Of a DNA stretch of 64,000 nucleotides, positions 53,064 through 62,534 are shown piece after piece (position 1 is the first letter of the stretch; every line of letters starts with the position of its first letter). Location: the NCBI GenBank assembly GCA_001683845.1, contig LXQI01000008.1, positions 62,001 through 126,000 of the forward strand, given 5' to 3'. The notes beneath the pieces were generated by a model. It was not told where the DNA came from and made no database searches. It saw nothing but the letters and a program-made list of their open reading frames with translations. Origin of the DNA: Erythrobacter sp. ANT-B3C2 (lineage in GTDB: Bacteria > Pseudomonadota > Alphaproteobacteria > Sphingomonadales > Sphingomonadaceae). Made by a program: the position numbers and the translations under genes.

Positions 53064-53903
53064 TCAGCCCGGTGCGCCTGTGCTCCCGACCAGGTGCTCG
53101 ACCAGCGCGCGCACCTTCTTCTGCCGCCATTGCGGCCTTGGGGCGACCAGCCAATAGGAGCGGCGACTGTCCTCCGCCTCGCCGAGCGCCACTAGCCGGC
53201 CGTCGACCAACGCCTCCTCCACCAGCGGCAGCGGCATGGTGGCGCGGCCCAGCCCGGCCAGCACGGAACTCAGCGCCTGGCCCGCATTGCCGACCTGTAG
53301 CAGCACCTCGGCGCCCTCCGGTGGGGCGCCGCCGGGCCAGGCGATCCAGCCCCCGCCCTCCGCAACGCCCTCTGCCGCGCCATTGGCCACCGTCGCCGTC
53401 GCGATCACGGCGATGCGGCGGGCGGGCGCCAGCTCCACCCCCTCCAGCTCGCCCGGCCCCTCGACTAGCCGGATCGCCACGTCGAGATTGGCCTCGGTGA
53501 AATCCGCTTCCTCCTCGGCGATCAGCTGGAAACGAACCTGCGGGTGGGCGCGGTGGAACGCGGCCAGCCGCGGGGCCAGCCATTGCGCATAGAACTCGCG
53601 CGGGGCGGCCAGCGCGTAGGCATGGCTCGATTGCCCGGCCTGCATCGCCTGCACGCTCTCCTCGAACCGCAGGAAACCCTCGCGCAACGGGTCGAGCCCG
53701 GCCATTGCCTCGCCGGTCAGCTCCAGCCCGCGCGAGGTGCGGCGGAACAGCACCACGCCCAGCACGTCTTCCAGCGCGCGAATCTGCTGCCCCACCGCGG
53801 CCGGAGTCACCGCCAGCTCGTCCGCCGCGCGGGTAAAGCTGAGGTGCCGCGCCGCGGCATCGAACACGCGCAGGGCGTTGAGCGGCAGGTGGGTGCGCTT
53901 CAT
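53064..53903 (-). CDS. LysR family transcriptional regulator, GcvA-like
   Basis: A 279-residue regulator. The winged helix-turn-helix is at the N-terminus: LPLNALRVFDAAARHLSFTR followed by AADELAVTPAAVGQQIRALE, a sequence typical of the GcvA subgroup. The effector domain begins near residue 95 (YALAAPREFYAQWLAPRLAA). The target gene cannot be read from the context: it points in the same direction as apaG upstream and rpsL downstream, not divergent from a structural gene as many LysR genes are. Confidence 0.88.
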   Translation of the reverse strand: MKRTHLPLNALRVFDAAARHLSFTRAADELAVTPAAVGQQIRALEDVLGVVLFRRTSRGLELTGEAMAGLDPLREGFLRFEESVQAMQAGQSSHAYALAAPREFYAQWLAPRLAAFHRAHPQVRFQLIAEEEADFTEANLDVAIRLVEGPGELEGVELAPARRIAVIATATVANGAAEGVAEGGGWIAWPGGAPPEGAEVLLQVGNAGQALSSVLAGLGRATMPLPLVEEALVDGRLVALGEAEDSRRSYWLVAPRPQWRQKKVRALVEHLVGSTGAPG

Positions 53904-54002
53904 GGGTCGCCCGCTCTATTGCGCGGACGCTCGCGCGGCAAGGCACCCTGCCGGGGCGCGGCACGCGCGGGGCCGGGGGCGGGGCGGGGGCGGGGTGACC
54001 GC

Positions 54003-54413
54003 CTAGTTGGTGGTCGCGGGCGCGGCGAGCGGGAAGAACGGGATCGCCACCTCGAACAGGGTGCCGTCGGCGCAGGCGAAGGTGTAGTGCCCTTCCATCG
54101 AGCCCTGCCTTGTGGTCAGCTCGCAGCCCGAGACGTAATCATGCGTGCCGCCAGGCGCCAGCACCGGCGTCTCGCCGACCACGCCCTCGCCATCGACCAG
54201 GTTCACCAGCCCGCGCGAATCGGTGATCCGCCAGTGCCGGGTGCGCAGCTGCACCATGTCGTCCCGCCCGTTCTCGAGCCGGATATGATACACCCAGAAC
54301 CAGCGGCCGGATTCGATCCGCGACTGGTCGGGCATGAAGTTCACCGCCACGCGCACGGTGATCCCGTCGGTGAACGCGGCGTGCTGGAAGAGGCTGGAGA
54401 GGACATCCTGCAT
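54003..54413 (-). CDS. apaG: ApaG protein
   Basis: A 136-residue protein of the ApaG/F-box-associated beta-sandwich family. Seen: ITVRVAVNFMPDQSRIESGR, RWFWVYHIRLENGRDDMVQL, LRTRHWRITDSRG and the conserved GEGVVGETPVLAPGGTHDYV. ApaG is linked to magnesium/cobalt homeostasis in E. coli, but its biochemical role is unsettled. The start is ATG 54413; the open frame further upstream is a shadow of the kinase gene. Confidence 0.93.
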   Translation of the reverse strand: MQDVLSSLFQHAAFTDGITVRVAVNFMPDQSRIESGRWFWVYHIRLENGRDDMVQLRTRHWRITDSRGLVNLVDGEGVVGETPVLAPGGTHDYVSGCELTTRQGSMEGHYTFACADGTLFEVAIPFFPLAAPATTN

Positions 54414-54496
54414 GGCAGGCGCAAGCCTAGACGCTTTGGGTGCGCGAACAAGGGGGTAGCGGCGAGCCGCTGGCGGGCCCTGCGGTTCCTGCTCTT

Positions 54497-55906
54497 TCAG
54501 TGCGGTACGGCCGGCGTGGTCTCGGCCAGCACGCGGGCATCGCATTCGAGCGACCAGCACACGCCTTCGGGCCGGTATTCCAGCGCCACCCGGGCCGAGA
54601 GGTTGTGCCGCGGAACATCGCAGATCAGCGTGGCGCCAAAGCCCTTGCGCCCCGGCTCCTCCACGGGCGGCCCGCCGCTCTCGCGCCACCAGAGGGCGAG
54701 GCCCACATGCTCGGGCGGGCAACCCCAGCCGATCGCCACCTGCCCTCCCTCGACCGACAGCGCGCCATATCTGAGCGAATTGGTGGCCAGTTCGTGCAGC
54801 GCCATGCCGATTGCCTCGGCCGCGCGCGGAACCAGCGCGCAATGCCCGCCCGCGACCGCGATGGTGCCGGGCGCTCCCTTGAGGAAGGCCAGCTGGAGCG
54901 AGACCAGCTCGTCCAGCGGCACGTCGCGCCACTCGCGGCGCACCAGGATATCCTGGTTGAGCGCCAGCGAGTGCACCCGTTCCTCGAACCGGGCGATAAA
55001 GCCCGCCTCGTCGGGCGCGGTGCGACGAGCGAGCGCCTGCACTGTGGAGAGCAGGTTCTTCGAGCGATGGTTGACCTCCATCAGCAGCCGGCGGATCTGC
55101 TCGGCCTGCTCGCGCTGCTCGGTGATGTCGGTATTGGTGCCAAACCAGAAGGTGATCTGCCCCTCCTCGTCGCGGATCGGCATCGCGCGGGTCAGGAACC
55201 AGCGGAAGGTGCCGTCTGCGCCGCGAAGGGGAAAAAGCTCCTCGAAGGTGGAGCCATCGGCAAGCGACTCGCGAAAGTGCGCTTCCACCCGGTCGACATG
55301 CTCGGGCGCATGCACCGCCCGCCAGCCCCAGCCCTCCATCTGCTCGAAACTGGTGCCGGTGTAATCGTACCAGCGCTTGTTGTACCAGCAGATGTGCCCA
55401 TCAGACTTGGCGATCCAGGCCAGCTGCGACATGTTGTCCGCCAGCATCCGGAACCGCTCCTCGCTCTCGCGCAGGCGCCTCTGCTGCTCGATCAGCGGCC
55501 CCGCGTCGCGCGCGATCTTGCTGGCGCCCACGATCCGGCCGTCACTGTCACGCACCGGCGAAACGGTCACAAGAATGTCAAGCAGCATCCCCGATTTGTG
55601 CAACCGCCGGGTGAAAAATTGCGCGATCCGCTCGCCACTACGGATGCGGCTGAGGATCAGATCCTCCTCCGCTTCCCGACCGGGCGGGATTAATCGGCGG
55701 ATCGACTGGCCGACCATCTCCTCGGCATTCCAGCCGAACAGCAGCTCGGCCGCCGGGTTCCAGGTCAGCACGATGCCTTCGAGGTCCTTGCCCACGATAG
55801 CCACGTCGCTGGAGCGGACGAGCGAGGCATAAAAGGAAGAATCCTGGGTCACGGCGCGTTCGCTCGCAATTGGCGGCTGCGCCATCTCCGGGCGCTGTGC
55901 GATCAA
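54497..55906 (-). CDS. PAS-PAS HWE-family histidine kinase
   Basis: A 469-residue cytoplasmic sensor kinase without membrane segments. Two PAS domains: about residues 25-145 (VAIVGKDLEGIVLTWNPAAE) and 150-270 (WIAKSDGHICWYNKRWYDYT, with a PAC ending ITFWFGTNTDITEQ). Then the HWE/HisKA_2 phospho-acceptor, EVNHRSKNLLSTVQALARR, and an ATPase with the N-box LHELATNSLRYGALS and a WWRESGGP motif. Such kinases often sense light or redox and act in the general stress response. No response regulator or PhyR/NepR gene is adjacent, so it is an orphan here. Confidence 0.9.
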   Translation of the reverse strand: MIAQRPEMAQPPIASERAVTQDSSFYASLVRSSDVAIVGKDLEGIVLTWNPAAELLFGWNAEEMVGQSIRRLIPPGREAEEDLILSRIRSGERIAQFFTRRLHKSGMLLDILVTVSPVRDSDGRIVGASKIARDAGPLIEQQRRLRESEERFRMLADNMSQLAWIAKSDGHICWYNKRWYDYTGTSFEQMEGWGWRAVHAPEHVDRVEAHFRESLADGSTFEELFPLRGADGTFRWFLTRAMPIRDEEGQITFWFGTNTDITEQREQAEQIRRLLMEVNHRSKNLLSTVQALARRTAPDEAGFIARFEERVHSLALNQDILVRREWRDVPLDELVSLQLAFLKGAPGTIAVAGGHCALVPRAAEAIGMALHELATNSLRYGALSVEGGQVAIGWGCPPEHVGLALWWRESGGPPVEEPGRKGFGATLICDVPRHNLSARVALEYRPEGVCWSLECDARVLAETTPAVPH

Positions 55907-55940
55907 CCGCCCAGCCTCCCGCAGCGTTCCACCCCAGCGC

Positions 55941-57149
55941 TCAAATGCCCGCGAGGGAGAACGCCTGGTCGAGATCCTCGATCAGGTCCTGCGGATCCTC
56001 CAGCCCCACATTGAGCCGCAGCATGCCTTCCTCCACCCCCGCCTCGGCGCGGCCCTCCGGCCCCATGTTGTGGTGGGTGGTCGTGGCCGGGTGGCACATC
56101 AGCGATTTGGCATCGCCGATGTTGTTGGAGATATCGATCAGCCGCAGCGCGTTCAGCACCGCCATCGCCCGCTCTCGCCCGCCCTCCAGGAACAGCGCGA
56201 AGATCGGCCCGGCCGCTTCCATCTGGCTCATCGCCAGTTCGTGCTGCGGGTGGCTGGGCAGCCCCGGATGCAGCACGCGCACTCCGCGGCCCTCCACAAA
56301 GCGGGCCACCGCCAGCGCATTCTCGCTCTGCCGCCGGGCGCGCAGGTCCAGCGTCTCCAGCCCCTTCAGCACCACCCAGGCGTTGAACGGGGCGAGGATC
56401 GGCCCGGTGTTGCGCTGGAACGGCATCAGCCTCTCGGTGATCCATTCCTCGCTGGCGCACAGCGCGCCGGCCAGCACGCGGCCCTGCCCGTCCATCAGCT
56501 TGGTGGCCGAATAAGCAACCACGTCGGCCCCGAACTCCATCGGCCGCTGCAGCACCGGCGTGGCAAAGGCATTGTCCACCACGCTGGTGATGCCATGCGC
56601 CCGCGCCAGCCCGCACACGAAGCGCAGGTCCACCACATCCATCGTCGGGTTGGCAGGCGTCTCGAAGAAGAACATCCGCGTATTGGGCCTGATCGCCGCC
56701 TCCCACGCCGCATTGTCGCGCGCATCCACGACAGTCTTGTCGATCCCGAAGCGCGGCAGCAGATTGTCGACGATCCAGCGGCACGAGCCGAACGCCGCGC
56801 GCCCCGCCACGATGTGGTCCCCGGCCGAAAGGTGGCACAGCATCGCCGCGCTCATCGCGGCCATGCCGGTCGCCTGCACGCGGCACGCCTCGGCCCCCTC
56901 CAGCGCGGCGATGCGCTCCTCCAGCATCGCCGCGGTCGGGTTCTGCATGCGCGAATAGACCATGCCCTCGGCCTCGCCGGCAAAGCGCGCGGCCACGGTC
57001 TCGGCATCATCGTAAGTGTAGCCCGAGGTGAGGTACAGCGCCTCGGAGGTTTCGCCATGCTCGCTGCGCCAGGTGCCGGCGCGCACCGCGCGGGTCTGCG
57101 GGCGCCATTGCGAGGTCAGCGAGCGGTCGAGGCCGTCATTCTTCTTCAT
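55941..57149 (-). CDS. metZ: O-succinylhomoserine sulfhydrylase
   Basis: A 402-residue PLP enzyme of the Cys/Met-metabolism family that makes homocysteine directly from O-succinylhomoserine and sulfide. Seen: YLTSGYTYDDAETVAARFAG near the N-terminus, EACRVQATGMAAMSAAMLCH, and the PLP lysine in YSATKLMDGQGRVLAG, a form characteristic of MetZ rather than MetB. DISNNIGDAKSLMCHPATTT near the C-terminus is a family hallmark. It is divergent from the glycosyltransferase gene, with 81 bases between holding a short GCACCG/CGGTGC hairpin. Confidence 0.93.
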   Translation of the reverse strand: MKKNDGLDRSLTSQWRPQTRAVRAGTWRSEHGETSEALYLTSGYTYDDAETVAARFAGEAEGMVYSRMQNPTAAMLEERIAALEGAEACRVQATGMAAMSAAMLCHLSAGDHIVAGRAAFGSCRWIVDNLLPRFGIDKTVVDARDNAAWEAAIRPNTRMFFFETPANPTMDVVDLRFVCGLARAHGITSVVDNAFATPVLQRPMEFGADVVAYSATKLMDGQGRVLAGALCASEEWITERLMPFQRNTGPILAPFNAWVVLKGLETLDLRARRQSENALAVARFVEGRGVRVLHPGLPSHPQHELAMSQMEAAGPIFALFLEGGRERAMAVLNALRLIDISNNIGDAKSLMCHPATTTHHNMGPEGRAEAGVEEGMLRLNVGLEDPQDLIEDLDQAFSLAGI

Positions 57150-57230
57150 GGGGCGGCCTTATTGATGGCGCGGGAGCCGGGCAAGCACCGCCTTGCCTCG
57201 GTGCGGTGCCCCTCCTAAGGCCCCGCCCCG

Positions 57231-58508
57231 ATGAGCCCGCCCCCTGCCCGCCTGCGCGATCCTCTCGGGTGGACCGCCCTGCTCACGCTCGGCTTCGCGC
57301 TGCTGTGCACGGTGCGGCTGGCGATCCCCTCGGCGCCCTTTTTCGACGAGGTGCATTACCTGCCCGCGGCGCGCGCGATCCTCGCGCTCAGCCATCCGCT
57401 GAACCCCGAGCATCCGCCGCTCGGCAAGCAGCTGATCGCGCTAGGCATCATGCTGGCGGGCGACAATTCCACCGGCTGGCGCACCATGCCGCTGCTGGCC
57501 GGCGCAACGGCGCTGTTCGCCTTCTGCCGCGCGCTGTGGTTTGCCAGTTGCTCACGCTTCGCCAGCCTCTCGGGCGGCGCGCTGCTGGTGATGGGGTTCC
57601 CGCTGCTGGTCCACGCGCGGATCGCCATGCTGGATATCTTCATGGTCGCCTTCATGATGGTCGCGCTGTGGATGGCCGCCGCCGCCACCCGCGAGCCGGA
57701 GAGCGCGCGCTGGCGCCTCGCCATCGCCGGGCTGGCGCTGGGCTGCGCGATGGCCTCCAAGTGGAACGCCGTGCCGCTGGCGATGCTGCCTGGCCTCGCC
57801 TTCCTCGCCGTGCGGCTGCGCTCGGCCGGCTGGAGCGCGCTCACCACCCGCCGCGGCGCGCCCATCCCCGGCATCCGCCTGCCCGAGGCGGCGCTGTGGC
57901 TCGGGCTGGTGCCGCTCGCCGCCTATGCGCTCAGCTACTGGCCGAATTTCTTCTACGCCCGCGATGCGATCGCACCAGATGGGCTCGTCGAGCTGCACCG
58001 CCGGATGCTCGCGCACCAGGCCGCGCCGCTGCTGCCGCACACTTACGAGAGCCGCTGGTACCATTGGGTGATCGACTGGCGCGCGATCTGGTATCTGTAC
58101 GAGTTGGTCGATGGCGCGCAGCGCGGCGTGCTGCTGGTGGGCAACCCGCTGGTGATGCTCGCCGGGCTCCCGGCGCTCGGCTGGTGCGCCTGGGTGAGCC
58201 TCACGCAGCGGCGGCGCTGGGCCGAACTGGCAGCGGCGATGCTTTATGCGGTGAGCCTCGGCCTGTGGATCGTCGCGGCCAAGAATGTGCAATATTACTA
58301 CCACTACTTCCTGCCGAGCTGCTTCCTGGTGGCGGCGCTGGCGCTGGCGCTGGCCGAGCTGTGGCGGCGCGGCTGGCGCGTGCTGCCGCTGGCGGTGCTC
58401 GGCGGCTCGGCAGCGATCACGCTCTATTTCTGGCCGATCCTCACCGCCGCGCCACTGGAGGGCGTGCAGTCCTTCGAGCGCTTCACCTGGCTGCCCAGCT
58501 GGCGCTAG
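57231..58508 (+). CDS. Family 39-type (PMT/ArnT-like) membrane glycosyltransferase
   Basis: A 425-residue integral membrane protein with about ten hydrophobic segments. The first periplasmic loop has FFDEVHYLPAARAILAL, the acidic pair of the PMT/ArnT fold that uses polyprenyl-phosphate-linked sugars, followed by NPEHPPLGKQLIALGI. LFLGLVHARIAMLD-type helix features appear as LLVHARIAMLDIFMVAF. The acceptor (protein or lipid) is unknown. It is isolated, divergent from metZ and convergent with leuB. Confidence 0.85.
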   Translation: MSPPPARLRDPLGWTALLTLGFALLCTVRLAIPSAPFFDEVHYLPAARAILALSHPLNPEHPPLGKQLIALGIMLAGDNSTGWRTMPLLAGATALFAFCRALWFASCSRFASLSGGALLVMGFPLLVHARIAMLDIFMVAFMMVALWMAAAATREPESARWRLAIAGLALGCAMASKWNAVPLAMLPGLAFLAVRLRSAGWSALTTRRGAPIPGIRLPEAALWLGLVPLAAYALSYWPNFFYARDAIAPDGLVELHRRMLAHQAAPLLPHTYESRWYHWVIDWRAIWYLYELVDGAQRGVLLVGNPLVMLAGLPALGWCAWVSLTQRRRWAELAAAMLYAVSLGLWIVAAKNVQYYYHYFLPSCFLVAALALALAELWRRGWRVLPLAVLGGSAAITLYFWPILTAAPLEGVQSFERFTWLPSWR

Positions 58509-58529
58509 CCCCCGCGCAGCAGGCGCGGC

Positions 58530-59588
58530 TCACAGACGCGCCAGCACCGCATCGCCAATCGCGCTGGTGCCGTCCGTGCCGCCGAGGTCCGCACCCCGCA
58601 CGCCATCGGCCAGCGCCTGCGCCACCGCCGCCTCCACCCGCGCCGCATCGTCCTCGCGCCCGAAGCTGTGGCGCAGCATCATGGCGAGGCTCAGGATCAT
58701 CGCCAGCGGGTTCGCCTTGCCGGTGCCGGCAATGTCCGGCGCGCTGCCGTGGATCGGCTCGTACAGCCCCTTGGTGCCGAACTGGGTCTGAGTCTCGCCC
58801 AGCGCCGCGCTGGCGAGCAGACCGATCGAGCCCACGCACATGCTCGCCTGATCGGAGAGGATGTCGCCAAACAGATTGCCGGTGACGATCACGTCGAATT
58901 GCCCGGGGTTGCGCACCAGCTGCATCGCGGCATTGTCCACCAGCATGTGGCTGAACGCCACATCGGGGTAGTCGGCAGAAACCTCCACCATCACGTCGCG
59001 CCACAGCTGGCTGGTCTCCAGCACATTGGCCTTGTCCACGCTGGTCAGCCGGCCACTACGCTTTTGCGCCGCGCGGAAACCGACATGGGCAATGCGCCGA
59101 ACCTCGTCCTCGGCATAGGACATGATGTCATAGCCCTCGCGCCGCCCGTCCGGGAGCGTGCGGATGGCCTTTTCGCCGAAATAGACATCGCCGTTCAGCT
59201 CGCGCACGATCAGCAGGTCGATCGCACCCGCCACCTCGGGCCGCAGCGCGGAAAGGCTCTCGAGCCCTGCAAACATCTTCGCCGGGCGCAGATTGGCGAA
59301 CAGGCCGAGCGCGCTGCGCAGGCCCAGGATCGCCTGTTCGGGCCGCAGCGCCCGTTCCAGATCGTCGCACGCCGGGTCGCCCACCGCGCCGAACAGCACC
59401 GCATCGGCAGCCTGCGCAATCGCCAGCGTCTCGGGCGGCAGCGGATGGCCGTGGCGCCGCCAGCCGATCCCGCCCACGTCGCCCTCCCACACGGTCACCC
59501 CCGGCAGGTCGAGCGCTGCGAGTACGCGGCGCGCCTCGGCCATGATCTCGGGGCCGATTCCGTCTCCGGCAAAACAGGCAATCTTCAC
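58530..59588 (-). CDS. leuB: 3-isopropylmalate dehydrogenase
   Basis: A 352-residue NAD-dependent enzyme of leucine synthesis. Seen: [60 protein letters not shown], and [40 protein letters not shown] near the C-terminus is typical. The start overlaps the recO stop by 4 bases. leuA/C/D are not in the window. Confidence 0.96.
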   Translation of the reverse strand: MKIACFAGDGIGPEIMAEARRVLAALDLPGVTVWEGDVGGIGWRRHGHPLPPETLAIAQAADAVLFGAVGDPACDDLERALRPEQAILGLRSALGLFANLRPAKMFAGLESLSALRPEVAGAIDLLIVRELNGDVYFGEKAIRTLPDGRREGYDIMSYAEDEVRRIAHVGFRAAQKRSGRLTSVDKANVLETSQLWRDVMVEVSADYPDVAFSHMLVDNAAMQLVRNPGQFDVIVTGNLFGDILSDQASMCVGSIGLLASAALGETQTQFGTKGLYEPIHGSAPDIAGTGKANPLAMILSLAMMLRHSFGREDDAARVEAAVAQALADGVRGADLGGTDGTSAIGDAVLARL

Positions 59589-60190
59589 AGCATCCGTCCC
59601 AACAGCGCCCGCAGGCGATGGCGCGCGGCCATAACATCGCCGCGCCGGTCGGCAAGCAGGTAGCGCGTCAGCGCCGGGGCCAGCCGGTCGAGCGCGACCA
59701 GGTCGGCGGCCATATCCTCGCCCCTCGCGGGCGCCCCGCGAGTGACCTCGCCATAGCCCAGCTCGCGCAGCATCAAGGTTTCATAGGCCGCCAGCGCGCC
59801 GGTCCAGCCCCGCGCGGAGGGCGCATGGCCGATCGCCGCCAGCAGCGCCGCAAGCCCGGCATGGAGCGCAGGGTAGGGCTGGCGCTCGGGCAGCACGGTG
59901 GCGGTAAGCGCACAGGCCCAGCCGATCGCCGCCGCCGGCAACGGCTCGCCCAGCAGCGCACCCCGGCTCTCCACCAGCTCCAGCTTGGCGAAGGGCAGTC
60001 GGCTATCGAGCGCGGACAGCTGCAGATCCACCCGGTTGCCCGGGATCACCACCGGCCGCAGCCGCCGCCCGCGCCCACCCGCCACATAGGCAGCGATCAC
60101 GCCGAATTCCTCGGTCAGCAGCCGGGCAACCACCGCCGTCTCGCCCTGCTGGCGAGTAGCGAGAAGGATTGCAGGGAGGCGCAGGTGCAT
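59585..60190 (-). CDS. recO: DNA repair protein RecO
   Basis: A 201-residue protein that loads RecA with RecF/RecR. The N-terminal OB-fold shows [20 protein letters not shown] and [20 protein letters not shown]. The helical second half has [20 protein letters not shown]-type features and [10 protein letters not shown]; it is shorter than the E. coli protein and has no zinc-finger cysteines that I can see. It overlaps leuB by 4 bases. Confidence 0.87.
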   Translation of the reverse strand: MHLRLPAILLATRQQGETAVVARLLTEEFGVIAAYVAGGRGRRLRPVVIPGNRVDLQLSALDSRLPFAKLELVESRGALLGEPLPAAAIGWACALTATVLPERQPYPALHAGLAALLAAIGHAPSARGWTGALAAYETLMLRELGYGEVTRGAPARGEDMAADLVALDRLAPALTRYLLADRRGDVMAARHRLRALLGRML

Positions 60191-60285
60191 GGCCGATCAG
60201 GTGCCCGGCCAAGGCGGGCAGCGCAATGGCGCCGATGGTCATCTAAAGAGGGGCGCCGCTGCCGCAGTCGCTCCCGGAGGGCTGG

Positions 60286-60540
60286 TCAGGGCGTGGCGGT
60301 CAGCTTCGCCTCGAGCGCGGCGATGCGCACCTGCAGCGCCTCGTTCTCTTCGCGCGCCTTCGCCGCCATCGCCTTCACCGCGTCGAATTCCTCGCGGCCG
60401 ACGAAATCGAGCCCGCCCATCGCTTCCTTCATCCGCTCGCGCGCACCCTCACGGGCCTCGCGGGTCATCCCGGCAAAGGTGCCAGCGGCGCTGTTGGCCA
60501 GCTTGACAAAATCGGCGATCAGGGGGTTCTGGCTTTGCAT
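60286..60540 (-). CDS. ubiK: UbiK-like ubiquinone biosynthesis accessory factor (BMFP domain)
   Basis: An 84-residue protein beginning MQSQNPLIADFVKLANSAAG and ending in a coiled coil (EEFDAVKAMAAKAREENEAL, then QVRIAALEAKL). This matches the YqiC/UbiK family, trimeric helical proteins that help aerobic ubiquinone synthesis and can bind membranes. No ubi gene is nearby. Confidence 0.85.
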   Translation of the reverse strand: MQSQNPLIADFVKLANSAAGTFAGMTREAREGARERMKEAMGGLDFVGREEFDAVKAMAAKAREENEALQVRIAALEAKLTATP

Positions 60541-60579
60541 GCCGACTATGTGGCGAAGGCGGCGGGCAACGACAAGGGC

Positions 60580-61089
60580 TCAGCTGTTGAGCACCAGGAA
60601 GCGCCAGTTCAGCAGCGTGGCAAAAGCCAGCCATGCCAGATAGGGCACCAGCAGCACGGCCGCCTTCCGCCGCACGCGCCAGAACAGCACGAAGGTGATC
60701 ACCGCCGCAACGTCGATCGCCAGCAGCACGGCCAGCCCCAGCCCGATCCATTGCGCGCCGAAGAAGGTGGGCGACCAGGCCAGGTTGAGCGCAAACTGCA
60801 CCAGGAACGCCTTGATGGCGCTCGCCCGCTCCTTGCCGGGCTCCGTCGCGCAGACCATCGCCAGCGCCAGGCCGAGCATTAGATAAAGGATCGTCCAGAC
60901 GATCGGGAAGGCCACCGCCGGGGGATAGAACGCGGGTTTCTCCAATGCGGCGAACCACGGATCGTCGCCCGAACTACCGGCAAGAGAGCCCGTGGCCATC
61001 CCCAGCAGCAGCACCGCCGGCATGCAGATCAGCGCCCAGCGGAGCAGGCCAAGGCGAGGCGGCGAATCGAGTGTCGATGCATGGCTCAT
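60580..61089 (-). CDS. tspO: TspO/MBR family protein
   Basis: A 169-residue, five-helix membrane protein that binds tetrapyrroles and sterol-like ligands. Seen: WFAALEKPAFYPPAVAFPIV, WTILYLMLGLALAMV, AFLVQFALNLAWSPTFFGAQ and YLAWLAFATLLNWRFLVLN. The start is ATG 61089 (MSHASTLDSPPRLG); the open frame further upstream overlaps nothing recognisable. It may help porphyrin or stress regulation, but no target is evident here. Confidence 0.92.
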   Translation of the reverse strand: MSHASTLDSPPRLGLLRWALICMPAVLLLGMATGSLAGSSGDDPWFAALEKPAFYPPAVAFPIVWTILYLMLGLALAMVCATEPGKERASAIKAFLVQFALNLAWSPTFFGAQWIGLGLAVLLAIDVAAVITFVLFWRVRRKAAVLLVPYLAWLAFATLLNWRFLVLNS

Positions 61090-61144
61090 GCTGGCGAATG
61101 TGGTGCTGGTGCAGGGGCGGTGCAATGCGGATGTGGGGGCGCGA

Positions 61145-61921
61145 TCACCCCGCTGCACCGGCTTGCAAATCGCCATTTCGCCAGGCGGCGATCAGAAACT
61201 CGACATTGCCCTCGGTTCCGGTGATCGGGCTGGGCGCGAGGCCGTCGATGCGCCAGCCGCCCTCCTCCAGCCAGCCGCGCACCTCGGTGCAGACCCGCTC
61301 GTGCAGGGCGGCATCGCGCACAATCCCGCCCTTGCCCACTTCGCCCTTGCGCACCTCGAACTGCGGCTTGATCAGCGCCACCAGCCGACAGCGCGGTGAA
61401 GCAAGCCGCAGCGGCACCTCCAGCACCTTGGCGAGACCGATGAACGAGGCGTCGCACACCACCCAGTCACAAGCCCGATCGATCCGTGCGCTCGTCAGCG
61501 AACGCGCATTGGTCTGCTCCAATACGCTCACCCGCGCATCGGTGCGCAGCTTCCAGGCGAGCTGGTTGGTGCCGACATCGACCGCGAAGACATGCGCCGC
61601 GCCCCGCTCCAGCAGCACCTCGGTGAATCCCCCCGTCGAGCTGCCGATGTCCATCGCCACCGCGCCGGCCGGATCGAGCCCGAAGATGTCGAGCGCGTGA
61701 GCCAGCTTGACGCCGCCGCGCCCCACCCACGGGTGGTCGCGCCCCCGCAACTCCACGGCGGCGTCCTCAGCCAGCTGTTGGCCCGGCTTGTCGACGCGCC
61801 TCTCGCCGCCGTTGTCCTTGGTGAACACCAGCCCGGCCATCACCAGCGCCTGCGCACGGGCGCGGCTGGGAGCGAGGCCACGCTCCACCAGCAATTGATC
61901 GATCCGCTTCTTGCCCACCAT
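61145..61921 (-). CDS. tlyA: TlyA family rRNA (cytidine-2'-O)-methyltransferase
   Basis: A 258-residue enzyme. The N-terminal S4 RNA-binding domain is KKRIDQLLVERGLAPSRARA followed by QALVMAGLVF. The FtsJ-like SAM fold has HPWVGRGGVKLAHAL, AVAMDIGSSTGGFTEVLLER and AAHVFAVDVGTNQLAWKLR. TlyA methylates 16S and/or 23S rRNA and affects capreomycin sensitivity in mycobacteria; which rRNA is modified here is not known. Confidence 0.9.
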   Translation of the reverse strand: MVGKKRIDQLLVERGLAPSRARAQALVMAGLVFTKDNGGERRVDKPGQQLAEDAAVELRGRDHPWVGRGGVKLAHALDIFGLDPAGAVAMDIGSSTGGFTEVLLERGAAHVFAVDVGTNQLAWKLRTDARVSVLEQTNARSLTSARIDRACDWVVCDASFIGLAKVLEVPLRLASPRCRLVALIKPQFEVRKGEVGKGGIVRDAALHERVCTEVRGWLEEGGWRIDGLAPSPITGTEGNVEFLIAAWRNGDLQAGAAG

Positions 61922-62006
61922 GCCAAGTCACGCGATAGAGCGCCGGAACCCGCCCGGCCACCAGCTTGTTGGTCGATGACATTCGTGCGCCGAGAGGAAC
62001 CCCACC

Positions 62007-62534
62007 ATGCGCCGTCGCCCCACTCTCCCCCTCGCCCCAGCCGGACCGGTGATCGCCGCCCTGCTGCTCGCCGGCTGCAATGCCGCGCAGGAACCCGACG
62101 AGGCACCCACGCCCACCCTCACCAGCCAGGCCGTGCCCACCGCCAGCGCCGATGGCCGCGCGCTGACGCCCGGCAGCTGGACCATCGAGGAGACGGCAGG
62201 CGGCGCCAGTGCCGTTTTCGGCGAGGCGGGGAGCGCGCCCGTGCTGATGATGGTGTGCAGCAGACAGACGGGCGTGGTGACGCTGAGCCGCGCCGGCACG
62301 GCGGACGGTCCGCAGACCTTCGCCCTGAGCGCCGCCGGCCAGCGTGCCGCGGTACGGATGGAGCCCGCCGAGAACGTCGTGCCGGTGATGCAGGCCGAGG
62401 TCGACCCGACCCAGCCCATCTTCACCGCCTTTGCCGACCGGACCGCTTCGATCGAGCTCAGCGGGCCCGGCGCCGGCACCCTGCTGGTGCCCGGCGCTTC
62501 GGGGATCTCCCGGGTGGTCCAGGCGTGCAGTTGA
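62007..62534 (+). CDS. Lipoprotein of unknown function, tandem paralogue 1
   Basis: A 175-residue lipoprotein (lipobox in VIAALLLAGCNAAQEP). A Pro/Thr-rich linker is followed by a domain with TPGSWTIEETAGGASAVFGE and APVLMMVCSRQTGVVTLSRA, then FALSAAGQRAAVRMEPAEN and a final GISRVVQAC. The domain pattern (G-x-W, FGEA, APVx-x-x-C, V-L-x-R) recurs in the next gene. GAGAGGAAC serves as ribosome site. Function unknown. Confidence 0.75.
   Translation: MRRRPTLPLAPAGPVIAALLLAGCNAAQEPDEAPTPTLTSQAVPTASADGRALTPGSWTIEETAGGASAVFGEAGSAPVLMMVCSRQTGVVTLSRAGTADGPQTFALSAAGQRAAVRMEPAENVVPVMQAEVDPTQPIFTAFADRTASIELSGPGAGTLLVPGASGISRVVQACS

Noticed and set aside
57150-57230. Possible SAM riboswitch upstream of metZ
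   Set aside because: Only 81 bases are available and I do not see the conserved SAM-II or SAM-V core; just a short GCACCG/CGGTGC hairpin.
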